A stretch of DNA of 64,000 nt from Neisseriaceae bacterium JH1-16 (GCA_025989215.1 JAPDNP010000002.1:310001-374000); one strand, 5' to 3'; shown: positions 21,561 through 30,186, counted from the stretch's first letter. The notes: generated from the sequence alone by a model not told the origin. Translations and numbers: made by a program.

Positions 21561-22222
21561 GGTGGGCTCCCGGTCGCCAGCACCCCGTCCCGCAGTTGCC
21601 AGGTCGCAGCCATCCGTTCGGCCACCGCCGGGTCGTGCGTGGCGAGTACCAGCGCCGTCGCACTCCCTGCCAAATGCCCGAGCAGCGCGTCGAGCAAGGC
21701 GCGACCGGTTGCCCGGTCGAGCTGCCCGGTGGGCTCGTCGGCCAAGATCAGGCTTGGTCGGCCGACAATCGCCCGCGCCATCGCGACACGCTGCACCTGC
21801 CCACCGGAGAGCTCTTCGGGCAGCTTATCGGCCAGCTCCTCCAGGGCGAAGGTCGCGAGCGCATGCAACACCGCCTGTCGCACGTCGCCACCGGCGCCGC
21901 TCAGGATCAGCGGCAAGGCGACGTTCTCGGCGACCGTCAGCGGGTCGAGCAGACTCGGCACCTGGAACACCAGGGCGATCTTGGCGGGAAGCAAGGTGTC
22001 GGCGCCACCCAGTGCCGGCCAGCGGATGGCGCCGCTACTGGGGCGGTCGAGCCCGGCCATCAGGTGCAGCAAGGTGGTCTTGCCGCTGCCGGAGCGTCCG
22101 ATCAGCGCGACCCGATCGCCCTCCTGCAGCCGGAACGTGGCCGAGCGCACGGCGGCGACCGGGGAGCCGCCCTGCAGATAGGTTCGGCCAACGTCTCGGG
22201 CCTCGATCAGCGCGTCAGCCAT
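21557..22222 (-). CDS. ABC transporter ATP-binding protein (LolD/MacB type), second in operon
   Basis: 221-residue ATPase with Walker [10 protein letters not shown] (42-50), Q-loop [14 protein letters not shown], signature [15 protein letters not shown], Walker [13 protein letters not shown] and the H-loop ATHD. ATG 22222 ([16 protein letters not shown]) is preferred over the longer frame because it overlaps the end of the upstream ATPase by 8 nt (ATGGCTGA) and begins like the family. It powers the FtsX-type permease encoded next. A TTCGGCCAA word (22183) lies near its 5' end. Confidence 0.9.
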   Translation of the reverse strand: MADALIEARDVGRTYLQGGSPVAAVRSATFRLQEGDRVALIGRSGSGKTTLLHLMAGLDRPSSGAIRWPALGGADTLLPAKIALVFQVPSLLDPLTVAENVALPLILSGAGGDVRQAVLHALATFALEELADKLPEELSGGQVQRVAMARAIVGRPSLILADEPTGQLDRATGRALLDALLGHLAGSATALVLATHDPAVAERMAATWQLRDGVLATGSPP

Positions 22223-22877
22223 GGAGCAATCGTCCATCCTGGATCTGGATGACCCGGTCCGCGCGGGCAGCCAGCGCGGCACTATGCGTCGCAATCAGCA
22301 TCGCACGGTCGGGGCCACGCCGGGCGATCAGGTACTCCAGAATGTCGGCCTCGCTCTCTGCATCGACTTCGGCGGTCGGCTCGTCGGCAAGCAGCACGGC
22401 CGGGTTGGCCGATAACGCCACCGCCAGACCGGCGCGCGCCGCTTCGCCCCCTGACAGCTGGGAAGGCCGCGCGTAGCGGCGCGACTGCAAGGCCATTTGC
22501 TCGAGCAACTGCTCCAGCCGCCCGGTGTCGACCCGGCCGGCGAGCCTCATCTGCAGCTGCAGATTGCCTTCGACGCTGAGGTGCTCGAACAGGTTGGCGG
22601 ACTGCATCAGCATGCCGATGTGCCGCGCGCGCAAGGCGGCGCGCTGCTTTTCCGGCCGGCGCGAGATCCGTTGCCCCATCACTTCGACGTAACCCCCATC
22701 GGGCTCTTCCAAACCGGCCAGGCAGGCGAGCAAGGTGGATTTACCGCTGCCCGACGGCCCCGTCACCGCGACGAATTCACCGGCCGCGAGCGTCAGCGAA
22801 AGCCCGCGCAGGGCGGCGGTCTCTGAGTCGCCGTTATGGTAGAAGCGGTAGAGTTCGCTGGCGGTCAGGAACGGCAT
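22215..22877 (-). CDS. ABC transporter ATP-binding protein (LolD/MacB type), first in operon
   Basis: 220-residue ATPase with Walker [10 protein letters not shown] (40-48), signature LSGGEAARAGLAVAL and Walker B AVLLADEPTAEVD with the H-loop ATHS. It is diverged from the second ATPase: the signature is LSGGE rather than LSGGQ. Two different ATPases beside one double-length permease suggest a heterodimeric nucleotide-binding pair, as in some bacterial FtsX-type exporters. It starts 1 nt after the stop of the PsbP-like gene. Confidence 0.9.
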   Translation of the reverse strand: MPFLTASELYRFYHNGDSETAALRGLSLTLAAGEFVAVTGPSGSGKSTLLACLAGLEEPDGGYVEVMGQRISRRPEKQRAALRARHIGMLMQSANLFEHLSVEGNLQLQMRLAGRVDTGRLEQLLEQMALQSRRYARPSQLSGGEAARAGLAVALSANPAVLLADEPTAEVDAESEADILEYLIARRGPDRAMLIATHSAALAARADRVIQIQDGRLLHG

Positions 22878-22878
22878 C

Positions 22879-23481
22879 TCAATGCCACCGGAACGAGCGC
22901 GCCATCAGCCGCCATTGGTCGACGTTGTCGGCGCCTTGCGGTGCCGCCAGATCCAGCACGGCCTGCTTGCCCGCGCGATAGAACAGGTAGCGATTGTGCT
23001 CTAGGCGCAGTTGCCGGCTGGTGACCGGGTTCGGGGCGGAATTCGAGGTATAGACGATCACGATGGCCTGGCCCGCCGGCAGTGTCACCGGCTTGATCGC
23101 GACGAGTTTGATCGCCCGCCCGGACTTGGCGAGCGCCGCGGCGTCATGATCGGTGACGGATGCCACGGAGGGCGGGCCGGCTACCGCGCTGACCGTGATA
23201 TCGATGATGTTGAACTTGTCAGCGAAACGCACCCCGTCAACCCGGTCAGTGCGCGCCCAGCCCTCCGGCACTTTGAGCGAAAAGCCCAGCGGGGACTGAT
23301 GATTGATGAACACCTGATTGTCCGGGATATCGCCGGGAGGATTTTTTTCCGGTGCCACAACTCGTTCCGTGGCTATCGCAGGAGGACTGATGAATTGTGC
23401 CCCAGCGATCAAGGTCGCGAAGACGATGAACCCCGTGGACACCGACTGCAAATACCGATTGAACCGGGTGCCGCTTTGCAT
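22879..23481 (-). CDS. Secreted PsbP-like protein, first gene of ABC operon
   Basis: 200-residue protein with an N-terminal hydrophobic signal or anchor (about 15-38, ending ISPPAIA) and a C-terminal domain similar to PsbP-like folds (FSLKVPEGWARTDRVDGVRFADKF, later YTSNSAPNP and LEHNRYLFYRAGK). The gene lies 1 nt ahead of the first ATPase, so it is very likely a secreted accessory or sensor of the ABC exporter. It follows the sensor kinase gene by 112 bp, which may hold a promoter. Confidence 0.7.
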   Translation of the reverse strand: MQSGTRFNRYLQSVSTGFIVFATLIAGAQFISPPAIATERVVAPEKNPPGDIPDNQVFINHQSPLGFSLKVPEGWARTDRVDGVRFADKFNIIDITVSAVAGPPSVASVTDHDAAALAKSGRAIKLVAIKPVTLPAGQAIVIVYTSNSAPNPVTSRQLRLEHNRYLFYRAGKQAVLDLAAPQGADNVDQWRLMARSFRWH

Positions 23482-23593
23482 GGCGTCTCCTTTCAGTTCT
23501 CCAGATATATCGCAACTTCAACCATACAAAAGATCAGCCGCAAAGCTTATCTGACTCGATTACGGCCCCATTGCACCGCCGACCTCATCCACG

Positions 23594-24949
23594 CTACAAA
23601 GCCCGATCCGCACACCCCGGCCAACGTACCGTTACACACAGGCCGGACGCCGCACTATCCGACTCGGCATCGGCCAATGTGACCCTGCCGCCGACCCGGT
23701 CGACAATCGCACGAACGATGGACAGCCCCAGGCCTGAGCCCAGCTCGTCGTTGCCGAGAATACGGTAGAACGGATCGAACACCCGCTCGCGCTCGACAGC
23801 CTGGATGCCCGGCCCGGTATCGAGCACGGTGATCACCGCAACGGCTTGTTCGCGCCGCAAGCCGAGATCGACCCGCCCCCCTGCCGGGGTGTAACGGATC
23901 GCGTTGTCGACCAGATTGCGTACCACGGTGAGCAGGTCGATTTCCTGGCTGAGAAGACACACATCCGCGCTATCGACGACACCCAAGTCGATCTCCTTCG
24001 CCTCGGCGAGCGGCATCAGGTCCTCGAGCACCCGTCGAAACACCGCCTGCACCGACACCGCACCCAGCTGTTGCGGAGTCTGCGCCTGTGAACGCGCCAG
24101 GCTCAGCAATTGCTCGAGCAGCCCGCGCACCCGGCTCATACCCTGGCGCAGCGTGGCAAGACGCTGCTGAGCTGCCGCGGGCAAGCCGGTACTGCCCAGA
24201 CTTTCCACCTGCAAGGACAGGGCGGTCATCGGCGATCGAAGCTCATGCGCGGCGTCGGCGACGAAACGACGCTGCATCTCAACGGACTGGGCAACCCTGA
24301 CGAGCAAACGGTTGATCGACGCAGTGAACGGTTTGATCTCATCGGGCACTTGCTCGTCGACCAGCTCTCCCAGGTCGTACTCGCTACGCCGGTCGAGTTC
24401 CGCCGACAAGCGCGCAACCGGCACGAACATCCGCCGCACCAACCAGGTCACGATGAAAGCCAGGATGGGGATCAGCACGACCAGCGGCATCACAGTGCGC
24501 AAGGCGCTGTGGCGGGCCACTTCATCACGCACTTCGGTCTGCTGCCCGACAGCGAGGCGCCGCCCGCCAGGCAGAGGGTGGACGACGATGCGCCATGTTG
24601 CGCCATCGACCACCACGGTTTGCAAACCGTCGGCTAAAGGTTGTGTCAGCCGTAGCGCCTGCTTGCCGCCCACGCCTGACGGGTCCAACTCTTGCACCAC
24701 CACCCGCGAATCCGGATCGCTATAGTTTTTCGCCCCGCCTGACTCGAGCCTCTGCGGCGGCAGATTGTGCTCGCCGAACAAGGCGGCGAGCTGTCTTAGC
24801 TGGTCATCCTGCAGCTCGTTGGCTTCGCGAAACGCCGACACGAACGAAACGGCCCCGGCCCCCAGCGCCATGGCGATGATCACCACCGACAACCACACCG
24901 ACAGCTGCGTTCGCAGCGAGCTCCTCAACCGGCCTTGGAGACCAACCAT
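23594..24949 (-). CDS. Sensor histidine kinase (QseC/PmrB-like)
   Basis: 451-residue inner-membrane kinase. It has TM1 (about 18-40), a periplasmic sensor (40-152), TM2 (153-172) and a HAMP-like linker. The phospho-acceptor H-box is FVADAAHELRSPMTAL with His235. The catalytic domain has N-box NLVDNAIRYTPAGG, G1 DTGPGI and G2 GSGLGLSIV. It pairs with the response regulator encoded just upstream, whose 3' end it overlaps by 25 nt. In location and subgroup it resembles systems that sense envelope stress or cationic peptides, but the signal is not readable from sequence. Confidence 0.92.
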   Translation of the reverse strand: MVGLQGRLRSSLRTQLSVWLSVVIIAMALGAGAVSFVSAFREANELQDDQLRQLAALFGEHNLPPQRLESGGAKNYSDPDSRVVVQELDPSGVGGKQALRLTQPLADGLQTVVVDGATWRIVVHPLPGGRRLAVGQQTEVRDEVARHSALRTVMPLVVLIPILAFIVTWLVRRMFVPVARLSAELDRRSEYDLGELVDEQVPDEIKPFTASINRLLVRVAQSVEMQRRFVADAAHELRSPMTALSLQVESLGSTGLPAAAQQRLATLRQGMSRVRGLLEQLLSLARSQAQTPQQLGAVSVQAVFRRVLEDLMPLAEAKEIDLGVVDSADVCLLSQEIDLLTVVRNLVDNAIRYTPAGGRVDLGLRREQAVAVITVLDTGPGIQAVERERVFDPFYRILGNDELGSGLGLSIVRAIVDRVGGRVTLADAESDSAASGLCVTVRWPGCADRAL

Positions 24950-25587
24950 CCAACCCCCCTGACGTTCTTGATCACGCGACTTCCCAGCTTCTTGCGCAGC
25001 GAATGAATCAGGAACTCGACGGCGTTGCTTTCCACCTCTTCGTTCCAGCCATAGATGCGATCTTCCAGCTCCTGCCGCGACAAGATCGCACCGGGCCGCA
25101 CCATCAAGGCCTGCAGCAGCGCGAACTCCCGTGCGGACAACAGCACGGTGGAATCGTCGAAACTGGCTTCGCGGGTGGTTGGGTCGAGCGTAATGCTGCC
25201 GTTACTCATCACCGGGGAAGCCTGCCCCCCCTTGCGACGCAGCACCGCCCGCATCCGTGCGAGCAGTTCGCCCATCTCAAACGGCTTGAGCACGTAGTCA
25301 TCGGCCCCCAGATCAAGACCGCGGATGCGCTCCTCCACCGCGTCTCGCGCCGTCACAATCAGCACCGGCACCGGGTTGTCGTGGCTGCGGATCTGGCGCA
25401 GCACCTCGAAGCCATCCTTACGAGGCAAGCCCAGGTCGAGCAGCACGAGATCGTAGCTCTGGGCCTCAAGCGCCGATAACGCCAACACCCCATCCCGCAC
25501 CCAGTCCGCGGCGTAGGCGGCCTCTCGCAGCACCTGCTGCACCGCCTCACCGATCATGCGGTCATCTTCGACCAGCAATACCCGCAT
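24925..25587 (-). CDS. OmpR-family response regulator (QseB/PmrA-like)
   Basis: 220-residue regulator with a receiver domain (acidic pair EDD at 7-9, phospho-acceptor Asp51 in LVLLDLGLPRKDGFEVL, conserved Thr in VTAR and Lys in LKPFEMGELLAR) and a C-terminal winged helix (LSAREFALLQALMVRPG... VIKNVRGVGWLV). It overlaps the DedA gene upstream by 26 nt and the kinase downstream by 25 nt, so all three are translationally linked. Likely targets are its own operon and the ABC exporter just downstream. Confidence 0.94.
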   Translation of the reverse strand: MRVLLVEDDRMIGEAVQQVLREAAYAADWVRDGVLALSALEAQSYDLVLLDLGLPRKDGFEVLRQIRSHDNPVPVLIVTARDAVEERIRGLDLGADDYVLKPFEMGELLARMRAVLRRKGGQASPVMSNGSITLDPTTREASFDDSTVLLSAREFALLQALMVRPGAILSRQELEDRIYGWNEEVESNAVEFLIHSLRKKLGSRVIKNVRGVGWLVSKAG

Positions 25588-26224
25588 GCTCCGGCTCCTT
25601 TGTCTTGAAACGGCGTATCAGTAAATGGATGCCTGCCGGCAGCAGCGACACGGCCACCACGCCCATCGTCAGGCTGCTCAGATGATCGCGGACCCAGCTG
25701 ATCTGCCCCAGCCAATAGCCGGCCAGCACCAGGCTTGCGCACCACACCACTCCGCCCAGCACATTGAACAGCATGAAGCGGCGCGGACACATGCCCGTCA
25801 GGCCGGCCAGGAATGGGGAGACCGTCCGGACGATGGGCAAGAAGCGCCCGATCGACACGGTCGGGCCGCCAAAACGATCGAAGTACACCTTGGTTTTAGC
25901 GAGATGGGCCGGCTTGATCCATCCCCGCCGCACGATTTGCTGGCCCAGCGCCGAGCGGCCGATGGCGTAGTTGGCACTGTCTCCGGCAATCGCCGCGCCG
26001 GCGATCAACACCATGGGCAACACGGGCGAGATGCCCGCCAAACCGAGGAAAGCGCCACCGGCAAACAGCAGCGAGTCCCCCGACAGGAAGGGCATCACCA
26101 CCACACCGGTTTCCAGGAACACGATCATGGCGATCAAGCCCGTGCCGAGCAGCCAGTTCTGCGCCAGCAGGGCCATCATGCCCTGCTCGCTACTGAGCCA
26201 ACTTAACAAACTGGTAAACAACAT
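25562..26224 (-). CDS. DedA-family membrane protein
   Basis: 220-residue DedA/VTT protein with hallmark motifs: FLETGVVVMPFLSGDSLLF (acidic Glu plus Gly-Asp pair) and GRFLPIVRTVSPFLAG (arginines). DedA proteins act as undecaprenyl-phosphate or phosphatidylethanolamine flippases and are needed for resistance to cationic peptides in several betaproteobacteria. It is the first gene of an overlapping operon with the two-component system, which ties lipid recycling to signalling. Confidence 0.92.
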   Translation of the reverse strand: MLFTSLLSWLSSEQGMMALLAQNWLLGTGLIAMIVFLETGVVVMPFLSGDSLLFAGGAFLGLAGISPVLPMVLIAGAAIAGDSANYAIGRSALGQQIVRRGWIKPAHLAKTKVYFDRFGGPTVSIGRFLPIVRTVSPFLAGLTGMCPRRFMLFNVLGGVVWCASLVLAGYWLGQISWVRDHLSSLTMGVVAVSLLPAGIHLLIRRFKTKEPEHAGIAGRR

Positions 26225-26310
26225 TACCTCTCTCCATCATTTCCTGCTGGATGCCGCGCCTCGTCGATCCACTCGACCGGAGCCGAAACTCGGCACACCG
26301 ACTTCACTTA

Positions 26311-26407
26311 GAGCCGCTAACAAAGCCCAGCGCAGCGCTCCTGGCTAGGCGTGCCGCCCGTACGGCAAGGCAGCGCAACAACGCCAGGAGGGTTTTGTTA
26401 ATGGCCC
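26311..26407. repeat. MITE-like imperfect inverted repeat
   Basis: A 97-bp element whose ends are imperfect inverted copies (GAGCCGCTAACAAAGCCC against GGGCCATTAACAAAACCC read inward from the other end), with inner arms around GCTCCTGGC / GCCAGGAG. It can fold into one long hairpin and carries no gene. Only one copy is in this window, and flanking TTA/TTT do not form a clean target duplication, so a mobile origin is inferred. Confidence 0.5.
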
Positions 26408-26464
26408 TTTAAGACGCGGCCCCACTCGGCGACGCACACGCTATGCCATCACCACCGGCACTCC

Positions 26465-26671
26465 TCATGAAGGATCGGTGGATCGTTGATTGTGCCCCAC
26501 CTGCCGAAGATGAGTGTGCTGATCGCCCCATAAGGGCAGCACGTGAAGCCGCGAGAACAGCGTCTTGTTTGCAGCTGGCGACGAGTGCGCAAACGCGCCG
26601 GTAAGATTAGTCATCAAACCGCTGAGCGCCAGGGCCCCGGCCAGCAAGGCAAATTGCGCATAGCGTCGCAT
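26465..26671 (-). CDS. Small secreted His-containing protein, function unknown
   Basis: A 68-residue frame with a good signal peptide (MRRYAQFALLAGALALSGLM, ending GAFA-HS) and a short mature part rich in His and polar residues (LWGDQHTHLRQVGHNQRS). AAGGAAA precedes the ATG at 26671. It lies downstream of the Ftr1 gene on the same strand, though past a terminator. Metal binding would fit the context but is inference. Confidence 0.45.
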   Translation of the reverse strand: MRRYAQFALLAGALALSGLMTNLTGAFAHSSPAANKTLFSRLHVLPLWGDQHTHLRQVGHNQRSTDPS

Positions 26672-26778
26672 TAGGGTTTCCTTCCCATTCAAGATGTCGC
26701 TGTATCGAGCCCTACGGTAGTCAAACAGACTTAGCGGGTCCTGAGAGCCTCGGCAAAGAGTAAAGGTCGAATAGCAAA

Positions 26779-26803
26779 AACCGGCAAGCCATGCTTGCCG
26801 GTT
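26779..26803 (-). terminator. Terminator of the Ftr1 operon
   Basis: Nine-bp perfect stem CCGGCAAGC / GCTTGCCGG with a 3-nt loop; on the minus strand it is followed by TTTTTGCT. It lies 44 nt past the Ftr1 stop. Confidence 0.88.
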
Positions 26804-26846
26804 GTGGGCCGTGCCGGTGGGGGGTGCAGAACAACCAGAAGGAACA

Positions 26847-27662
26847 CTAAGTCCGGGCAGCAGGTTGGCCGAATTTGCGAGCCATCGCGCTGATCAGACC
26901 CAGCGTCGCGAGGTAGACGAAGATCTGCATGCCCGCCGGACGGGCCGTATAGCCTACCAAGGCATGCAGCATCTTGCCGACGACACTGGTATCGGCGATC
27001 AGCCACGAACTGTCCCAGACCATATCGCCCCAGGCCGGCAGCCACTCGGCCGCGATCAGAAAGCCGACGCCCTGGCTGGCCATACCCGCCGCCAGGAAGA
27101 TGATCAGCGCATTGGTGACCGAGAACAGCCGACGCGTCGAGATCTGCAACAGGCCGAAATAGAGCCCACCGCCAAGCGCCACGCCGCCGGCCAACCCGAT
27201 CAGCCCGCCGACGATCATCTGGGGCGTCTGCCCCGGGTCGCCGGCGGCGATCCCGTAGAGGAACAGCACCGCCTCCGAGCCCTCCCGCAGCATCGCCACG
27301 CCGACCACCACGGCCAGCCCCGACAAGGAGCGCGTCCCGGCCGTTACCGCCTTGCCGACGGCGCCCAGCTCCTGCACCATTTCGCGGCCGTGTCGGCCCA
27401 TCCAGATGCTGTGCCACGCGAGCATCGCCACCGCGATGAACATCACCGCCGCGTTGAACAGCTCCTGTCCCATCCCGGACGCCCAACCGGAAATCACCTC
27501 GGCGAACGCCGCCACCAGTCCCGCGCCAACGGCACCGCCTGTCAAACCGACGCTCACCCAGAAACCGCGGCCGGGGACCGTCTTGGTGGCCGCCATGACA
27601 ATCGATACGACGAGCGATGCTTCCAGAATTTCGCGGAAGACGATCAATATGGTCGAGAACAT
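26847..27662 (-). CDS. Ftr1/EfeU-type iron permease
   Basis: 271-residue, seven-helix inner-membrane permease of the oxidase-dependent iron transporter family. Both REXXE iron-binding motifs are present: REILEA at residues 10-15 and REGSEA near 125. In FtrABCD/EfeUOB systems the permease works with a cupredoxin-like periplasmic partner that oxidises or presents iron; here the cupredoxin gene is just upstream (14 nt). Neither an EfeB-type peroxidase nor an FtrD ferredoxin gene is present, so the electron partner is missing or elsewhere. Confidence 0.93.
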   Translation of the reverse strand: MFSTILIVFREILEASLVVSIVMAATKTVPGRGFWVSVGLTGGAVGAGLVAAFAEVISGWASGMGQELFNAAVMFIAVAMLAWHSIWMGRHGREMVQELGAVGKAVTAGTRSLSGLAVVVGVAMLREGSEAVLFLYGIAAGDPGQTPQMIVGGLIGLAGGVALGGGLYFGLLQISTRRLFSVTNALIIFLAAGMASQGVGFLIAAEWLPAWGDMVWDSSWLIADTSVVGKMLHALVGYTARPAGMQIFVYLATLGLISAMARKFGQPAART

Positions 27663-27676
27663 GCTGGTACCGCCGC

Positions 27677-28012
27677 TTACTTGACGATCAAGCGGCTTTT
27701 CGAGGCCGCCTCGTGGTACTCGTCATGAAACTCGTAGTGACCCGCCTTGAGCGGACCGATGAAGAAGCTGGCTTCCTTGCCGCCTTCAACGAGCTTGCCG
27801 CCCTTGAAATCGTCGCTGATGAACTCGGCCGTCGTCTTGTCGAGGTTCTTCAGCGTGATCTTGACCTTGGTATTGGCCGGAATGGTCAATTCGGCAGGCG
27901 TGAACTTGTGGTCCTTCAGGCTCAGCGAAAAGGCCGCATCGGCAGCGAACGCGCTGCTTGCCAGCGAAGCGGCCAAGGTCAGGGTAGCGGCCAGTACAGA
28001 GAATTTGCTCAT
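27677..28012 (-). CDS. Cupredoxin-domain periplasmic protein (FtrB/EfeO N-domain-like)
   Basis: 111-residue protein with signal peptide (to AFA-AD) and a single cupredoxin-like domain: FSLSLKDHKFTPAELTIPAN near the N-terminus and GHYEFHDEYHEAASKSRLIV at the end. Met/His-type ligands in the last loop suggest copper or iron binding rather than a classic blue-copper site. ATG 28012 is chosen over an upstream TTG because the signal peptide starts there. First gene of the Ftr1 operon, with a clear Fur box 58-76 nt upstream. Confidence 0.88.
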   Translation of the reverse strand: MSKFSVLAATLTLAASLASSAFAADAAFSLSLKDHKFTPAELTIPANTKVKITLKNLDKTTAEFISDDFKGGKLVEGGKEASFFIGPLKAGHYEFHDEYHEAASKSRLIVK

Positions 28013-28069
28013 GATCCAGGTTTCCAAGGGAGTGACAACACGATGGCCGCAGCAGCTGCGCCCGCTAAA

Positions 28070-28088
28070 GTAATAAGAATCGTTATCA
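28070..28088 (-). promoter_or_regulatory. Fur box upstream of the Ftr1 operon
   Basis: Minus-strand GATAACGATTCTTATTAC agrees with the Fur consensus at 13 of 18 positions by my alignment. It lies 58-76 nt ahead of the cupredoxin start, the expected place for iron repression. Confidence 0.75.
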
Positions 28089-28557
28089 CTCTATCTGGTC
28101 AGACTTAGCTGAAACTTAGCAATGCCATGCAGGTGTTGCACCGCTCGCCCCCTCCCCGCCGATAACCGTCCCTGGGACAATCAGGGGTGAAATTGCACCA
28201 CTCGCTACCCAAGACACTTTCGCGCCAGACCTAATTAACGCCCTGAATATCCGCGGCTCCCGAATAGACCAATTGCGCATTTTCTTACTCAAAAATCTCT
28301 GGAAAACACCAACAGCCCATCGCCACTAAGTTTGAGCTAACTGTCACCACCTAGGCTTTATCCGGATTTGGTCGTTTCCGATTAACTTGAGCACTATTTG
28401 GGGATTATTACAGTCGTTTGCGACTGTCTCCAATCAACTCAAAAAGGTTTTACCACTGTCGGGACCGACACATTTCCAAGAAGCAAAATTCAAAATAACG
28501 CGTCAGACCGTGTACGGCAGCTAGTGCACGCCCATCAGTCCCCACTAGGAGGTTCCG
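28089..28557. other. Gene-free, AT-richer stretch
   Basis: About 470 bases between the Fur box and the GTG-started small gene. I see no supportable gene. It must contain the promoter of the small gene at 28558 and possibly an untranslated leader; no hairpin stands out. Confidence 0.55.
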
Positions 28558-28920
28558 GTGTCCATCAGCTCTGTTTCAGCATCCAGCCCAGCCCTGAGCA
28601 ACTTGAGCAACCCAAGCCCTGCGGCATCCAAGCAGCCCGCATCGACGGCGGATCAAGCGCCGCCGCAGGCCGATACTCAGTCGAGCACTCCGCCCGTAGC
28701 CCAGACATCCAGCGCCTTGCAGGAGGCAACCGAGACGGCAGCCCAAACCGCCCAGGAAGCCCGGCATGGCGACCGTCAGGCTCAGCGGCTGGTGCAAAAA
28801 GCGGCCGCACACCATCACCCGACCGCGCCTCAAAAAGCCAATACTCCGGTTCCATCAGCCCCGCCTACCGTTAACGCCAACGGACAGTTAACCGGCACCA
28901 TCGTCAACACCAAGGTGTAG
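28558..28920 (+). CDS. Small Ala/Pro/Ser-rich protein, function unknown
   Basis: 120-residue, low-complexity, hydrophilic protein without signal peptide or membrane segment (ending NGQLTGTIVNTKV). The start is GTG, preceded by a perfect AGGAGG 5 nt upstream, and a very strong terminator follows 9 nt after the stop, so it is a real transcription unit. The middle (EATETAAQTAQEARHGDRQA) may form a helix. I do not recognise a family. Confidence 0.75.
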   Translation: MSISSVSASSPALSNLSNPSPAASKQPASTADQAPPQADTQSSTPPVAQTSSALQEATETAAQTAQEARHGDRQAQRLVQKAAAHHHPTAPQKANTPVPSAPPTVNANGQLTGTIVNTKV

Positions 28921-28929
28921 CCACGGGAT

Positions 28930-28987
28930 ATAGCGACCCTCAATAACAAACCCCGCCTAGGCGGGGTTTGTTATTGAGGGTCGCTAT
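28930..28987. terminator. 58-bp perfect palindrome (terminator of small gene)
   Basis: Bases 28930-28958 are exactly complementary to 28959-28987, with no loop, and the inner core is CAAACCCCGCC/GGCGGGGTTTG. TTTAAG follows. It begins 9 nt after the small gene's stop, so a terminator role is likely, but the arms are far longer than termination needs. Confidence 0.85.
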
Positions 28988-29174
28988 TTAAGTCACAAGC
29001 AGCGTTTGGCACTGCTCTAATGACAGGGGCACCGGTACTTGCCATGGCACGGCAGCCATGCCTCGACAGACACCACCGTCACTTGGAACAGCCATCGCCG
29101 GTTGGCCGAAGCAGTCACGACCGGTAGCTCACCGAGACCGTGCCTTGGCCGAACAAAGCGTTAAGCATCAGCGT

Positions 29175-30050
29175 TTACTCCAACCGGTAACGATCCATCC
29201 ACTCGCGAAACGCGATGACTTTTTGCTGATTGGCGACGCACTCGGGATACACCAGGAAATAGCTGCACCCGGTTTCCATGACGATATCGAACGGCATGGC
29301 CAGCCTCTTCAGCGCGACCTCTTCGCTGACCAGTGAACAGTCGCCAATCGCAATGCCGAAACCCTGCATGGCGGCATTGGTCGCAAGATCCAGCGTCTCG
29401 AAGCTTTGTCCGAGATCCGCCTTGACCTCCCGTTCCTGCGCGTAGTCGAGCCACATCCGCCAGTCCCGATGGTCCCGGGTCGGATGCAACAAGGTGTGCT
29501 GGGCCAGATCGGCGGTGCGGGTCAGCGGCTTGGCCGCCAGCAGCTCCGGCGAGCACACCGGCGTCAGTCGCTCTTCGAGCAACGGGATGGCATGGACCCC
29601 CGCCCCTGGGGAGGTGCCATAGATGATCGCCGCGTCGAAGGGCTCGACCTGGAAATCCACGTCGTGCTGCCAGGTGGTGGTGATCTGCAGTTGGATGTCC
29701 GGATGCTCGGCCTGAAAACTCATGATTTTCGGGAGTATCCAACGCATCACACAGGTCGGAACCTTGAGGGCCAGGCCGGTACGTTGCCGGGTGAGTCGCA
29801 GCGACGTTTCCTCTATCCGCGAAAAGCAATCGATCACGGTCGGCAGCAGCATCTCGCCTTCCAGCGTCAGCTTGAGTCCCTTGATGTGGCGAATAAACAG
29901 CGGAAAGCCGTAATACTCCTCCAGCGCGATGATCTGGCGGCTGACCGCCCCCTGGGTCAGACAGAGATAGTCGGCGGCCCGCGTGAAGCTGCGATGCCGT
30001 GCCACCGCTTCGAAAACCTGCAGCGCGTTCAGGGGAGGCAGTTGTCTCAT
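29175..30050 (-). CDS. LysR-family regulator (GcvA-like subgroup)
   Basis: 291-residue regulator starting MRQLPPLNALQVFEAVARHR, the GcvA/AmpR-type N-terminus, with HTH at about 20-50 (AADYLCLTQGAVSRQI) and an effector domain beginning LKVPTCVMRWILPKI. It is divergent from the AruI/ABC operon with 395 bp between starts, and this gap contains two copies of an ATGAG-N5-CTCAT-type dyad. It therefore probably activates 2-ketoarginine/arginine metabolism, possibly with an amino acid effector. Confidence 0.92.
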   Translation of the reverse strand: MRQLPPLNALQVFEAVARHRSFTRAADYLCLTQGAVSRQIIALEEYYGFPLFIRHIKGLKLTLEGEMLLPTVIDCFSRIEETSLRLTRQRTGLALKVPTCVMRWILPKIMSFQAEHPDIQLQITTTWQHDVDFQVEPFDAAIIYGTSPGAGVHAIPLLEERLTPVCSPELLAAKPLTRTADLAQHTLLHPTRDHRDWRMWLDYAQEREVKADLGQSFETLDLATNAAMQGFGIAIGDCSLVSEEVALKRLAMPFDIVMETGCSYFLVYPECVANQQKVIAFREWMDRYRLE

Positions 30051-30171
30051 TGGAATACCTGGCCCAGTGGCAATGTTGATTGACGCCCCCCGCTACGCAC
30101 ACGACGCGTGGAGGAGCATGTCGCCGTTCCGATCTTACCGTTCAGCCTAGCATCTCCCCCACAGCCGCTTC

Positions 30172-30186
30172 ATGAGTATTTCTCAT
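30172..30186. promoter_or_regulatory. Candidate LysR operator A
   Basis: ATGAGTATTTCTCAT: 5-bp arms around 5 nt, fitting the LysR T-N11-A dyad. It lies 122 nt from the LysR start. A further CTCATG at 30191 extends the symmetry. Confidence 0.6.
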
